A DNA stretch of 64,000 nucleotides from Bacillota bacterium (GTDB lineage Bacteria > Bacillota > UBA4882 > UBA8346): assembly GCA_023429995.1 (NCBI GenBank), contig JAEZCE010000026.1, positions 1 through 64,000 of the forward strand. Reading direction: 5' to 3'. This document shows positions 44,941 through 53,440 of this stretch, one piece after another. Position 1 is the stretch's first letter. Every line of letters begins with the position of its first letter. Under the pieces are notes generated by a model. That model was given only the letters and a program-made list of their open reading frames with translations, was not told the DNA's origin and did no database searches. Made by a program: the position numbers and the translations under genes.

Positions 44941-45054
44941 ATACAATTATTGGTTGATTCAAACAGAGGGGTAATTCCACCCAATTGGCGTAGATTTTTC
45001 AGACCCCCTCGGGTATTGGTTGCATTCCCGCTGAATGTACTCTTGGAGTTGACA

Positions 45055-45999
45055 TCATTGGAGGGAGAGCGCATCTTTTATAGAAGAGGGGCCTTCAAAT
45101 GAAGGCGCATGTTTCTTGCGGTATTCCGAAGGGGAGCAGTATATCAATCTGCGAAAAATTTCCGAAAAATAGCTTGCGCTGATAAATCCGATGGATTCCG
45201 CGATTTCGGTGATATTCAGCTCTTGTTTCATCAGTAACGGCAGACTTTGTTGAATGCGGTATTTAAGCAAATACTCAAATGGCGTCTGCCGCATGACTTT
45301 TTTAAAAAACCGGCAACATTCACTTTTACTGATATTACCGGCGGATGCCATTTCTTGAAGAGTCAGCTTATTCCGGTAATTTTGATGAATGTAATGAAGG
45401 ACTTGTTTCAAACGGGGAATATCTTTGGGAAAATATTCATCCTTCCCGCTGGTAACGGTTTGAAATTCCTGAAAAAGAATCATCCAAATTTCACAGAGCC
45501 TACTTTTGATTTGTAATTCAAAGCAAGTAGGTTTTTTGGTATAAAGGGCATCGATTTCAAGCAGCCAATCAATCATGCGCCGGTGATTTTTATCTTTGGA
45601 ATCCAAATATAATGAAGTAAATTGCTGGGATTCAATGAGGGGTGATACATACTTTGTCTCAATCATACTATGCTCATAGCCGAAAATAAACACCGGATTT
45701 ACCGTTATTACGGTATACTTACAGTCCGCGTTTTTTAATAGCCATCCCGTATGAAGACAATTTTTATTGACGAACATTCCGCAGCCGGTTTCGACTTCAT
45801 AGGTATCATCATTAACCTGGTATTCCATCTTACCGGCTGTGAAGACGGTGAATTCCAGATCCGAATGCCAATGACATTCAAAACGATTTTGCTCATATTC
45901 GGATATTGTTTCATGGTCGATGTGGAGGGGGAATGTATAGTCGCCATGCAACTTTTCTTCCATGAGGTTTTTACCGATATTCAGTTTCTTCTTACTCAT
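45055..45999 (-). CDS. AraC family transcriptional regulator
   Basis: From ATG 45999 (GAGG seven bases upstream) the protein has about 314 residues. It has a cupin-type sensor (HWHSDLEFTVFTAGKMEYQV, then CGMFVNKNCLHTG) and a C-terminal AraC domain (TLQEMASAGNISKSECCRFF, then NITEIAESIGFISASYFSEI). The frame is open to 46149 but the extension lacks a ribosome site and would overlap the divergent gene. It is divergent from the hypothetical/HAD pair starting at 46129, its probable target. It resembles the AraC at 17582 in layout. Confidence 0.85.
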   Translation of the reverse strand: MSKKKLNIGKNLMEEKLHGDYTFPLHIDHETISEYEQNRFECHWHSDLEFTVFTAGKMEYQVNDDTYEVETGCGMFVNKNCLHTGWLLKNADCKYTVITVNPVFIFGYEHSMIETKYVSPLIESQQFTSLYLDSKDKNHRRMIDWLLEIDALYTKKPTCFELQIKSRLCEIWMILFQEFQTVTSGKDEYFPKDIPRLKQVLHYIHQNYRNKLTLQEMASAGNISKSECCRFFKKVMRQTPFEYLLKYRIQQSLPLLMKQELNITEIAESIGFISASYFSEIFRRLIYCSPSEYRKKHAPSFEGPSSIKDALSLQ

Positions 46000-46128
46000 C
46001 CCTGCGCCTCTTAATTGAGCAATATTGTTATTGAATCCGCCAAGAAAATTATAGAAACAGCCATCTACTGCTATTATACTTATATATGTGGAGAAAAACA
46101 ATGAATCTTTCGGAAGTGAGATGTCGAT

Positions 46129-46662
46129 ATGAAACAGCCGGAAGGTCACAGTGTCGTCGGAAATATGGATTACTCGGTGTTCAGCGACGATTTTTCAGCG
46201 AAAATGAATACGTGTGTTTTTAATATCGAGTATCGTGTGTTACAAAAAATGAAGCGCATCCATGGGGAAAATCACCTGGATTACCGCTTGATGATGCGGG
46301 AATTGTTGGCCTCAGCCAATGGAGCAACCGTTTATGAAATTTTTTGGGAGACTCTTTTGAATCATGGCAAAGAATATCGCAAGCTGCCGGAAAGTTTTGA
46401 TCTTATACCGATGACCCTTATTGCATGGAGAACTTTTTCCGGGTGCATAGTTTGCAGTGTAGAACGGATTTTTCTGAAATGGGACAGCGCGCTCTCTTTG
46501 GAGGATAATCTATTTTTCAATGCCTACATGGAACACTCAGGCCAAGTTGTTTCAAAATTGCTCAAAGAACATTATGAGCCCGTCGCAGTTATCGGTAAAG
46601 GCGACTATATAAGGACTTTGAGAAAAGTTTTTGCGGATCAATTCGGTTATACGGTGATTTGA
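46129..46662 (+). CDS. hypothetical protein, 177 residues
   Basis: ATG 46129 has GGAAGTGAG eight bases upstream. The soluble, mixed alpha/beta protein has no signal peptide. Its middle (YEIFWETLLNHGKEYRKLPE) and end (VAVIGKGDYIRTLRKVFADQ) give no family match that I know. It lies 50 bp before the HAD phosphatase start on the same strand, so the two probably share a transcript under the divergent AraC. Confidence 0.65.
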   Translation: MKQPEGHSVVGNMDYSVFSDDFSAKMNTCVFNIEYRVLQKMKRIHGENHLDYRLMMRELLASANGATVYEIFWETLLNHGKEYRKLPESFDLIPMTLIAWRTFSGCIVCSVERIFLKWDSALSLEDNLFFNAYMEHSGQVVSKLLKEHYEPVAVIGKGDYIRTLRKVFADQFGYTVI

Positions 46663-46712
46663 TAGGGACCGAATTGATCCGGATACGTAACCTGCAGAAA
46701 GGAGCCATAAAA

Positions 46713-47366
46713 ATGATTCGGGCGGTTATTTTTGATTTGGATGGCACGATAGGTAATACGCTTCCTTTGTGTATTGCGGCTTTTAGAAAGGCTATTGAGC
46801 CATTGCTGGGAAGAAACATCAGCGATGAGGAAATTGTGGCAACTTTCGGTCCTTCGGAGGAAGGCACTATCCGTGCGCTTAGTCCCCATCAATATGAGAA
46901 AGGGCTGGCAGGTTACATTCAATACTACCGGGAACTCCATGATATGTGTCCGGAACCCTTTGAGGGGATGCATGAAATTTTTGAATATCTGCAAAGCAAG
47001 GATATTATCTTGGCTCTGGTGACCGGAAAGGGGGTAAAAAGTACTGCGATCACGCTTTCCCAATATGGCTTGGAGTCTTTATTTGCAGCTGTTGAAACGG
47101 GTTCTCCCTCAGGGCCGAGGAAACCTGAGGGAATCAGAAACGTTCTGGCGAGATTGAATTTGAAATCCGAGGAAGCGATTTATGTGGGGGATGCGCCGAG
47201 CGATATTATTGCCGCGCGAAATGCCAATGTCTTGGCGGTCTCGGCGGCTTGGGCCAACTCAGCCGATATCCAACAACTTAGGGAATTGAACCCCGATGAA
47301 ATTTGCTTCACGGTTGGAGAATTCAAAATTTATTTAACGGATACGCTGGCGGTGAAGCCGGCGTGA
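46713..47366 (+). CDS. HAD superfamily hydrolase (phosphoglycolate phosphatase-like)
   Basis: From ATG 46713 (AAAGGAGC upstream) the 217-residue enzyme has the four HAD motifs: FDLDGTIGNT with nucleophile and acid/base Asp, VTGKG for motif II, the Lys in GPRKPEG for motif III, and YVGDAPSDI for motif IV. A helical cap lies between motifs I and II, as in Gph/PgmB types. It is cytoplasmic and dephosphorylates a small sugar or organic phosphate. It is co-oriented with the 177-residue hypothetical in front. Confidence 0.88.
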   Translation: MIRAVIFDLDGTIGNTLPLCIAAFRKAIEPLLGRNISDEEIVATFGPSEEGTIRALSPHQYEKGLAGYIQYYRELHDMCPEPFEGMHEIFEYLQSKDIILALVTGKGVKSTAITLSQYGLESLFAAVETGSPSGPRKPEGIRNVLARLNLKSEEAIYVGDAPSDIIAARNANVLAVSAAWANSADIQQLRELNPDEICFTVGEFKIYLTDTLAVKPA

Positions 47367-47670
47367 TCTAAAAAAGTCTCAATAGTCATGCTCAGTATTT
47401 TCGGCGAAATTGGGGATTCGTCAAGGATGATGGCTGTCGAATGGACGGAAGATAGGGCTTATCCAATGACGGGTCAGTTAATTGTGTAATCGGAATGAAT
47501 GATCTGGACGAGTATTACCGAACTGGCAAAAGATTATCAATAGAGGAACTCGGACTATTTATCCGGCTTACGGCAAACCGTTTTCCATCCGGAAACAAAG
47601 GGAGAATAGGGGCAAAAGAAAAAACAAAACATGGTAATGGTTTGTGAGGGCTCTAGTCCTATTATATATA
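47367..47670. other. non-coding stretch without recognisable gene
   Basis: I see only short frames here, for example a 33-codon one from 47389 and a 50-codon one from about 47496 (MNDLDEYYRTGKRLSIEELG at its start). None has a convincing ribosome site or family. With the terminator that follows, the stretch may be the remains of a gene. Confidence 0.4.
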
Positions 47671-47676
47671 GCAAAG

Positions 47677-47706
47677 GCAACCCATTGAGGTAGGGGTTGC
47701 TTTTTT
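47677..47706 (+). terminator. rho-independent terminator
   Basis: GCAACCC (47677-47683) pairs with GGGTTGC (47694-47700), followed by TTTTTTA. No intact gene lies directly upstream, the nearest being the HAD gene 310 bp away. Confidence 0.75.
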
Positions 47707-47827
47707 ATACTTAAGCTGTTTTAACATTTTTTGTGCAGAGATTGAGAGGAACATAAAAATTCAATATGCTAAATTTAGATTACCAGGTGATAGTGGGAAG
47801 TAGTTCAAGGTATCGGAGGTATGAACC

Positions 47828-48001
47828 ATGAAGGATTTTGTGCCGTTATCGAAGATTGCCAAAATAATCCGCCGTAAAAACGCGGGCCCTTTTGAAATCA
47901 CCTTGGACATTTTTTTTAATCGTGAACAGAATTACCGGCGCGCCAAAGCCACGGGCGTGATCACCAAAGAACGGATTGCCGGTCTACTTATCCGCGTATA
48001 A
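47828..48001 (+). pseudogene. truncated DUF4387 protein (57 codons)
   Basis: A strong ribosome site GGAGGT (47815-47820) precedes ATG 47828. The 57 residues contain LSKIAKIIRRKNAGPFEITL, then DIFFN...YRRAKATGVITKERIA, the well-conserved N-terminal half of DUF4387 (usually about 105 residues, encoded next to DUF1446/AtuA-like genes). The frame then closes at TAA 47999, where relatives continue for about 45 residues. A shifted frame carries YNPNTQAKI, which could be a degraded piece of the family C-terminus. No partner gene is present. Confidence 0.65.
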
Positions 48002-48010
48002 TCCTAATAC

Positions 48011-48165
48011 TCAGGCCAAGATTCCCCCAATCCTAACCCCCAAACCAAGGGTGATACCTAAAGATAAACCCAGTTGGCCGGAGAGATATTTTTGCCCCAG
48101 CACCACCATGGGCTAAGGGAACGGCCAATAGGATGCCAATCGGGATTAACGGGAATAAGAAAATC
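48011..48165 (-). pseudogene. C-terminal remnant of a fosmidomycin-resistance-like MFS transporter
   Basis: On the minus strand the frame ending at TGA 48013-48011 reads MVVLGQKYLSGQLGLSLGIT, then LGLGVRIGGILA. This matches the last helices of Fsr-type MFS proteins (VVLGQxYLP...GxASGxTLGLxxxxGG). Just upstream another frame gives LFPLIPIGILLAVPLA, a likely preceding helix, so a frameshift separates them. It converges tail to tail with the DUF4387 fragment. Confidence 0.5.
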
Positions 48166-48277
48166 AAATTTGTAAGGATTGTGAAAGATGTAATGATGTT
48201 TTCATGACAGTAAATTGACATCAAAATGTAATGTTTCACGAACAGGACTATCGAAAATAGTGTCGAAATTTAAAGTA

Positions 48278-48291
48278 TGAAAACATTTTCA
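48278..48291. promoter_or_regulatory. LacI-type operator, distal copy
   Basis: TGAAAACATTTTCA has arms TGAAAA/TTTTCA, a cre-like LacI-family site. The same core occurs at 48434-48447, 156 bp away, just before the lacI-type gene. The spacing would allow looping by a tetrameric or bridged repressor. Confidence 0.55.
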
Positions 48292-48431
48292 TATTCATAA
48301 GTGTTTTTTATGCTTGGCAAGCTTTGAGGGTTTTTGTAAATCAAGGCGTATAAAAACCATCTACAATTGGTCATAAGACTTGATTTGATTTTTTGAAGAT
48401 TGTCCTTCTGATTTTGGCTATCATGAATTAA

Positions 48432-48449
48432 TGTGAAAACATTTTCGCA
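48432..48449. promoter_or_regulatory. LacI-type operator overlapping the regulator's leader
   Basis: TGTGAAAACATTTTCGCA, an 18 bp near-palindrome (TG-GAAAA/TTTTC-CA), ends 11 bp before the LacI start codon and touches its ribosome site. Binding here would give autorepression of the gene and of the operon behind it. Confidence 0.6.
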
Positions 48450-48460
48450 ATGGAGAACCC

Positions 48461-49465
48461 ATGGCAAACATTAAAGATGTGGCGCAACTGGCCAACTCTT
48501 CGATAACCACTGTTTCCCGGGTGATTAACAATAAGGGGTATGTAAAACAGGAAACTCGCGTCAAGATCGTGGAAGCGATCAAGACGCTGAACTATAAACC
48601 CCTGGAGCGCAGCGAAGGGGTTAAGGATACCAAGACTATCGGCCTGTTTGTACCCAACATTGAAAACCCTTTCTTTGGAAAGATGGCCCGTCATTTGGGT
48701 AATGCTGCCAATGCCATGGGTTACAATATTTTACTTTTTAATATCAATGGCTCTCCTGAACATTCCGATGATGACCATTTATTTGACCTGATTCACCAAC
48801 GGGTTGACGGCCTGATTTATGCTTCATCCCACCGGAGTGTGGAGGTTATTCAGGCAGCCCAAACTCAAAAAATTCCCATCGTGGTACTGGATAGGGAAAT
48901 CAAAAATGCCTGTATCAATTCGGTCACAGTCAATAATAATTACGGCGCTTTTATCGCCACAGAACACCTGATCAAGCTTGGCCACAGACACATCGCTTAT
49001 CTGGGTGGCGCCGCCGGCATGGAAATATCGATGCGGCGTAAGGAAGGTTACATCCGGGCCTTAACCGAAAACGGTTTGCCGGTGGCGGAAGAATATATCG
49101 CTTATGGCGATTACACAATGCAGAGCGGGTTTGAATGTATCGGGCGGCTTTATCAGGAACATCCCCAGATTAGCGGGGTGATCGCTGCCACTGATTTGAT
49201 GGCTATCGGGGCCATGCAATATTTCAATAAAATGGGTCTGCGGGTTGCTGAAGATATCGCGCTCGTTGGATTTGACAATATCGAATTATCCGCTACCGTC
49301 ACGCCGCCGTTAACGACTGTAGAGTATCCGATCGAGCGGATGAGTGCAATTGTTATCGACCTGATTTTAAGACAGATTCACAATCAAGGGGATAATGGCG
49401 AGGCGGTGGAGTTATTTCCTAAATTGATTGTCAGAGAGAGCTCTGGCGGGCGGCATTATGAATGA
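48461..49465 (+). CDS. LacI family transcriptional regulator
   Basis: The 334-residue repressor starts with the LacI helix-turn-helix (NIKDVAQLANSSITTVSRVI, then hinge YKPLERS) and continues with a periplasmic-binding-protein-like effector domain (KTIGLFVPNIENPFFGKMAR; GVIAATDLMAIGAM; LVGFDNIELSATVTPPLTTV). It precedes the ABC importer by 37 bp in the same direction and probably controls the whole run to 55916. Two operator-like palindromes lie in its leader. The ligand is likely a purine, a nucleoside or the transported compound; that is inference from the gene neighbours. Confidence 0.9.
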   Translation: MANIKDVAQLANSSITTVSRVINNKGYVKQETRVKIVEAIKTLNYKPLERSEGVKDTKTIGLFVPNIENPFFGKMARHLGNAANAMGYNILLFNINGSPEHSDDDHLFDLIHQRVDGLIYASSHRSVEVIQAAQTQKIPIVVLDREIKNACINSVTVNNNYGAFIATEHLIKLGHRHIAYLGGAAGMEISMRRKEGYIRALTENGLPVAEEYIAYGDYTMQSGFECIGRLYQEHPQISGVIAATDLMAIGAMQYFNKMGLRVAEDIALVGFDNIELSATVTPPLTTVEYPIERMSAIVIDLILRQIHNQGDNGEAVELFPKLIVRESSGGRHYE

Positions 49466-49502
49466 AGCGGCGTTATGAATGAAAAGGTAGAGAGGGAATA
49501 CA

Positions 49503-50339
49503 ATGCGTAATCGAGGAATTTATCTTCTGATGGTGCCCGGGTTAATTTTGATTGCTCTGTTTCTGGTGATCCCGTTATTTTTAACGATTGTTCAAACATT
49601 CCAGGCTGATGGCGGCGGATTTACCTGGGGAAGGTATCTCAATTTTTTCAGCTCTCCTTATTTGCTCAAGATTTATCTAAGAACTTTGAAACTTTCCCTG
49701 ATTACCACGGTAATTGCGGTTATTTTCGGTTTTCCCACCGCTTATTATGTGGCCAAGGCGAGTAAAAACCTGAAAGCAATTTTTACCATCCTGGCGGTCT
49801 TTCCGTTGCTAACCAGCCCGGTGGTGCGGAGTTTTAGTTGGATTGTAGTGCTGGGGAAATTTGGATTGATCAACAATATTTTGATGGGCTTGAAAATTAT
49901 CGATAGTCCTTTAAAGCTGCTTTATAATGAATTTTCGGTGGTGATCGGCTTGGTCAACTTATTTTTGCCATTGATGATCATGTCCCTGATCGGGGTAATG
50001 GAAAATATCGACCAGGCTTTAGTGGAAGCTGCGGAAAGTCTGGGGGCCTCCAAATTCAAATCTTTTCTTGAGGTGGTGCTGCCGCTGAGCATTCCGGGGT
50101 TGATCGTCGGTAGTATTTTGGTGTTTACCGGAAGCTTTACCGCTTATACCACCCCGCAGTTATTGGGCGGTAACAAGTCTCAGTTATTAGCCACCTTGAT
50201 TTATCAGGATGCGATGACCCTGATGGACTGGAATACCGCCGCCGTAATTGCCACGGTGATGATTGTTACAACGTTGATAATTAGTGCGGGCATTAATAAA
50301 GTTACTGCCGGGCAACAAAGAAAGGGTGGCCTCGCATGA
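49503..50339 (+). CDS. ABC transporter permease, spermidine/putrescine (PotB) type
   Basis: The 278-residue inner-membrane subunit has six helices and the EAA loop AESLGASKFKSFLEVVLPLS that contacts the ATPase. It belongs to the Pot/iron/thiamine/phosphonate permease group. The next permease begins with ATG overlapping the stop (ATGA). AGAGGGAATACA is the ribosome site. Within this operon it forms the channel half with the PotC-type subunit. Polyamine import is the family default, but the downstream purine enzymes point elsewhere. Confidence 0.9.
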   Translation: MRNRGIYLLMVPGLILIALFLVIPLFLTIVQTFQADGGGFTWGRYLNFFSSPYLLKIYLRTLKLSLITTVIAVIFGFPTAYYVAKASKNLKAIFTILAVFPLLTSPVVRSFSWIVVLGKFGLINNILMGLKIIDSPLKLLYNEFSVVIGLVNLFLPLMIMSLIGVMENIDQALVEAAESLGASKFKSFLEVVLPLSIPGLIVGSILVFTGSFTAYTTPQLLGGNKSQLLATLIYQDAMTLMDWNTAAVIATVMIVTTLIISAGINKVTAGQQRKGGLA

Positions 50340-51115
50340 GAAATAAGGGACTGGCTGTATTTTCCGGTTTGGTGTATGCTTTTCTCCTTTTTCCACTGGT
50401 CATTATCACTTTTGTCAGTTTTGGCAAGGACTCCTATTTAAAGTTTCCACCCAGCGGCTTTTCCCTCCACTGGGTAGCCAATATTTTCAAGGTGGAGATG
50501 TTCACCAAGACCTTGCTGATCAGTTTAGAAGTGGCGGCCCTGGGCACGCTGATCGCTTTTCTGGCGGGATTGCCTGCAGCTTATGGTTTAAGCCGTTATG
50601 AATTCAAAGGGAAAAATCTGCTGAAAAGTTTGTTTATGTCACCGGTGCTGGTGCCCGGGATCGTCCTGGGGTTTTCCTTGATTAAATTGCTGGTTGTTCA
50701 ATGGGAGATGCCGGTGCTGCCAAGCCTACTGTTTGGGCATACCGTCATTATTCTGCCCTATATCATCCGGGTGATCTCATCCAGCCTGGATAATCTGGAT
50801 TATTCCATCGAGGAGTGCGCCGTATCGCTGGGGGCTAACCACGTCAAAACTTTTTTCCTGGTGGTGCTGCCCAATATTACTTCTGGAATGATCGCCTCGT
50901 TTATTCTGGCTTTTATCAATTCTTTCAACAATGTGCCGGTGTCGGTGTTCCTGACCGGGCCGGGAGTCAGTACCCTGCCCATCCAGATGATGAGTTATGT
51001 CGAATATAATTATGACCCCACCATTGCCGCATTGTCGGTGGTGTTGATGGCCATGACCGTGGTACTGATGGTTTTCGTAGAAAAGACCTTGGGGTTAGAT
51101 ATTACCGTAAAGTAA
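50336..51115 (+). CDS. ABC transporter permease, spermidine/putrescine (PotC) type
   Basis: The 259-residue second permease has six helices and its EAA motif in CAVSLGANHVKTFFLVVLPN. The ATG at 50336 overlaps the preceding stop by four bases, which implies translational coupling. Its end (DPTIAALSVVLMAMTVVLMV) is typical of PotC. It would pair with the PotB-type protein to make a heterodimeric channel in the inner membrane. Confidence 0.9.
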   Translation: MRNKGLAVFSGLVYAFLLFPLVIITFVSFGKDSYLKFPPSGFSLHWVANIFKVEMFTKTLLISLEVAALGTLIAFLAGLPAAYGLSRYEFKGKNLLKSLFMSPVLVPGIVLGFSLIKLLVVQWEMPVLPSLLFGHTVIILPYIIRVISSSLDNLDYSIEECAVSLGANHVKTFFLVVLPNITSGMIASFILAFINSFNNVPVSVFLTGPGVSTLPIQMMSYVEYNYDPTIAALSVVLMAMTVVLMVFVEKTLGLDITVK

Positions 51116-51145
51116 GCAGGATGATTACGCAGGAGGCTTAAGATA

Positions 51146-52204
51146 ATGAGTTTATTGACGTTAAAAGACTTGAAAGTAACCTATGGCCATCAGGTGGTCT
51201 TGGAGAACTTGAATCTTTCCATCGAGCCGGGAGAACTGGTGTCGCTTCTGGGACCGAGCGGCTGCGGCAAGACCACCACCCTGCGGACCATCGCCGGGTT
51301 TATCCAGGCCCGGTCGGGGCAATTTATTTTCAACGGCCGGGATTATACCAAGATACCGGTGCATAAACGGAACTTCGGTTTTGTGTTTCAAAACTACGCC
51401 CTCTTTCCGCACCTGACGGTGTTTGATAATATCCGCTTTGGACTGAAACTGCGGAAGGTCACCAAAGGGGAAGCAGAGCGGCGGGTCGCCGAGATCCTGG
51501 ATATCGTCGATTTGGGAGACTACGCCAAACGATTTCCCAGGGAACTTTCGGGGGGCCAAAGACAAAGGGTCGCCTTGGCCAGGGCACTGGTGATCAAACC
51601 GGATTTGCTTTTATTCGACGAGCCTTTAAGCAATCTGGACGCCAAGTTAAGGGTTAAAATGCGGGTGGAGATCAAAAAAATTCAGCAACAGCTGGGGATA
51701 ACCTCCATCTATGTTACCCACGACCAGGAAGAGTGCTTTTCCATTTCCGACAAGGTGGCCATCATGAACCATGGTCTCATTGAGCAAATGGATAGCCCGC
51801 AAAATATTTATAAACAACCGGCTACCGAATTTGTGGCTAAATTCGTCGGCTTTGAAAATTTTATCCAATTGGAACCTACGGCGGGGGAAGTGACTGGAAG
51901 CAGTTATCTTTCCCACGGCGGCCACCGTTTTGAAGTCCAAAACCCTAACACCATCCAGGCGTTAACACGCTGTAAAGGCGCGATCCGTCCTGATGAAATC
52001 GAGATTATAAATAGGGGTGATATTCCGGAAAACAACACCATCGAAGGCATCATCGGTATCAGTACGTTTTTGGGCAAGGAGTATCAATATATCGTTGATA
52101 CACAACTTGGGCAGCTGACAGTCAACGGTGACGCCGCCACGGTCTATAGCCAGGGTGACAAGGTTCACTTGTTTCTGCCCAAAGAAAAATTAATTTTAGT
52201 GTAA
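51146..52204 (+). CDS. ABC transporter ATP-binding protein, PotA type
   Basis: The 352-residue ATPase has Walker A GPSGCGKTT (about 35-43), Q-loop FVFQNYALFPHLT, signature LSGGQRQRVALARAL, Walker B LLLFDEPLSNLDAK and the H-loop VTHDQEE, followed by a C-terminal TOBE-type domain (GAIRPDEIEI onward). It powers the importer formed with the two preceding permeases. Ribosome site AGGAGGCTTAAGATA. The operon order permease-permease-ATPase-binding protein is a variant of potABCD. Confidence 0.92.
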   Translation: MSLLTLKDLKVTYGHQVVLENLNLSIEPGELVSLLGPSGCGKTTTLRTIAGFIQARSGQFIFNGRDYTKIPVHKRNFGFVFQNYALFPHLTVFDNIRFGLKLRKVTKGEAERRVAEILDIVDLGDYAKRFPRELSGGQRQRVALARALVIKPDLLLFDEPLSNLDAKLRVKMRVEIKKIQQQLGITSIYVTHDQEECFSISDKVAIMNHGLIEQMDSPQNIYKQPATEFVAKFVGFENFIQLEPTAGEVTGSSYLSHGGHRFEVQNPNTIQALTRCKGAIRPDEIEIINRGDIPENNTIEGIIGISTFLGKEYQYIVDTQLGQLTVNGDAATVYSQGDKVHLFLPKEKLILV

Positions 52205-52218
52205 AGAGGGGTTGCAAG

Positions 52219-53262
52219 GTGAAATTGAACAAGATTACTTGGGGTTTGATGGGTTTATTGATTGTAAGCCTGGCGCTGGGAACCAGCTGGGCCGATAATG
52301 AACGGACACTGGTGGTGTCAACTTGGGGTTACAATGAAGACCAGTTCCGGAAGAATGTATTTACACCCTTTGAAAAAGAAAACAATGTCAAGATCGTGCT
52401 GGAAGTCGGCAATAACGGCGAACGGGTCAACAAATTGAAACTGATGAAAAACAGCCAGGTCGATGTGATTACCTTGGCAGAGTCCTATGCGCTGGATGCG
52501 GCCAAAGCCGGGTTGTTTGAGAAGATCGACTCCAAAAAGATCCCCAATTTGAAGGATATTTATGATATAGCCAAACAGCCGGTCAAAGGGGGTTATGGCC
52601 CAGCCTATACCATGAACCGGACTGGGATCATCTATGATTCCAAGGCAGTTACCAAACCGATCCGTTCCTGGGCTGATCTCTGGCGGCCGGATTTGAAACA
52701 GAAAATTACCATTCCTGATATTACCATTACTTCCGGCCCGGCCATGTTCCAGGCGGGAGCTATCAAGAGTAAGACAACCCTGGGTGCTGATGATGCCAAG
52801 GTTATCATAGAACTAACGGCTTTAAAACCCAATGTGGTCAAGATCTACAGCAAATCTTCGGACTTGAACAATATGTTTATTCAAAAAGAAGTCGTAGTTG
52901 GCGTGGGCTTGGATTTTGCCTTCCCTAAAATTAAACAGGCCATTCCCAGCGCAGTTTATGTGGACCCCAAAGAGGGTTCCATTGCCAACCGGAATACCAT
53001 CAATATCGTAAAAGGTTCCAAAAATGTGGACCTGGCCTACAAATTCATCAACTGGTGGTTGAGCGAAAAGGTTCAAACTGCCAACGCCCTGGACAAGCTG
53101 GATTCGCCGGTCAACAAAAAAGTGGTGCTGACCGATGGGCAAGCGGAAGGACTGACTTACGGCACCAAAGTGTTCAAACAGATGAAAACCTTGGATTTCA
53201 ACTATATCAACGGCGTAATGCCTCAGTGGATTCAACAATGGAATGAAGAAATCGCCGACTAA
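52219..53262 (+). CDS. ABC transporter periplasmic substrate-binding protein (PotD-like)
   Basis: The 347-residue protein starts at GTG 52219 with a signal peptide (ITWGLMGLLIVSLALGTSWA) that has no lipobox cysteine, so the mature protein should be free in a periplasm. The body (LVVSTWGYNEDQFRKNVFTP; GPAYTMNRTGIIYDSKAV; KTLDFNYINGVMPQWIQQWN at the end) matches the extracellular solute-binding family 8/1 group that includes PotD. Acidic residues that bind polyamine amines in PotD cannot be confirmed by eye, so the ligand is open. Purine deamination and phosphorolysis genes downstream suggest a nucleobase or nucleoside. Confidence 0.88.
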   Translation: MKLNKITWGLMGLLIVSLALGTSWADNERTLVVSTWGYNEDQFRKNVFTPFEKENNVKIVLEVGNNGERVNKLKLMKNSQVDVITLAESYALDAAKAGLFEKIDSKKIPNLKDIYDIAKQPVKGGYGPAYTMNRTGIIYDSKAVTKPIRSWADLWRPDLKQKITIPDITITSGPAMFQAGAIKSKTTLGADDAKVIIELTALKPNVVKIYSKSSDLNNMFIQKEVVVGVGLDFAFPKIKQAIPSAVYVDPKEGSIANRNTINIVKGSKNVDLAYKFINWWLSEKVQTANALDKLDSPVNKKVVLTDGQAEGLTYGTKVFKQMKTLDFNYINGVMPQWIQQWNEEIAD

Positions 53263-53294
53263 GCGTTTTGCAATTTCCATTGGTTTCAGGAAGA

Positions 53295-53330
53295 GGCTGT
53301 CGCAAAATCTACTTTTGCCACAGCCCCTTT
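53295..53330 (+). terminator. terminator or attenuator between importer and purine genes
   Basis: GGCTGTCGCAAAA (53295-53307) pairs with TTTTGCCACAGCC (53313-53325) with a one-base mismatch region, followed by CCTTTAACTT. The T tract is short, so readthrough into the adenine deaminase gene is plausible. Confidence 0.5.
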
Positions 53331-53387
53331 AACTTAAAAGCAGACTACCGGCCCGATACCGGGAAGGCAGGGCTGGATAGACAAAGA

Positions 53388-53410
53388 ACGCACGCACGTG
53401 TTGCGTGCGT
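53388..53410. repeat. 9 bp stem-loop in adenine deaminase leader
   Basis: ACGCACGCA (53388-53396), loop CGTGT, TGCGTGCGT (53402-53410). It sits 30 bp before the chosen ade start and includes an alternative GTG start at 53405. It may modulate translation. Confidence 0.5.
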
Positions 53411-53440
53411 GTGGGGAAAGGCGATGTAGCTTTGGAGAAG

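Noticed and set aside
48033..48239. A 68-codon minus-strand frame as an intact membrane protein
   Set aside because: Only part is helix-like; the recognisable MFS tail lies in a different frame, so it is a decayed remnant.
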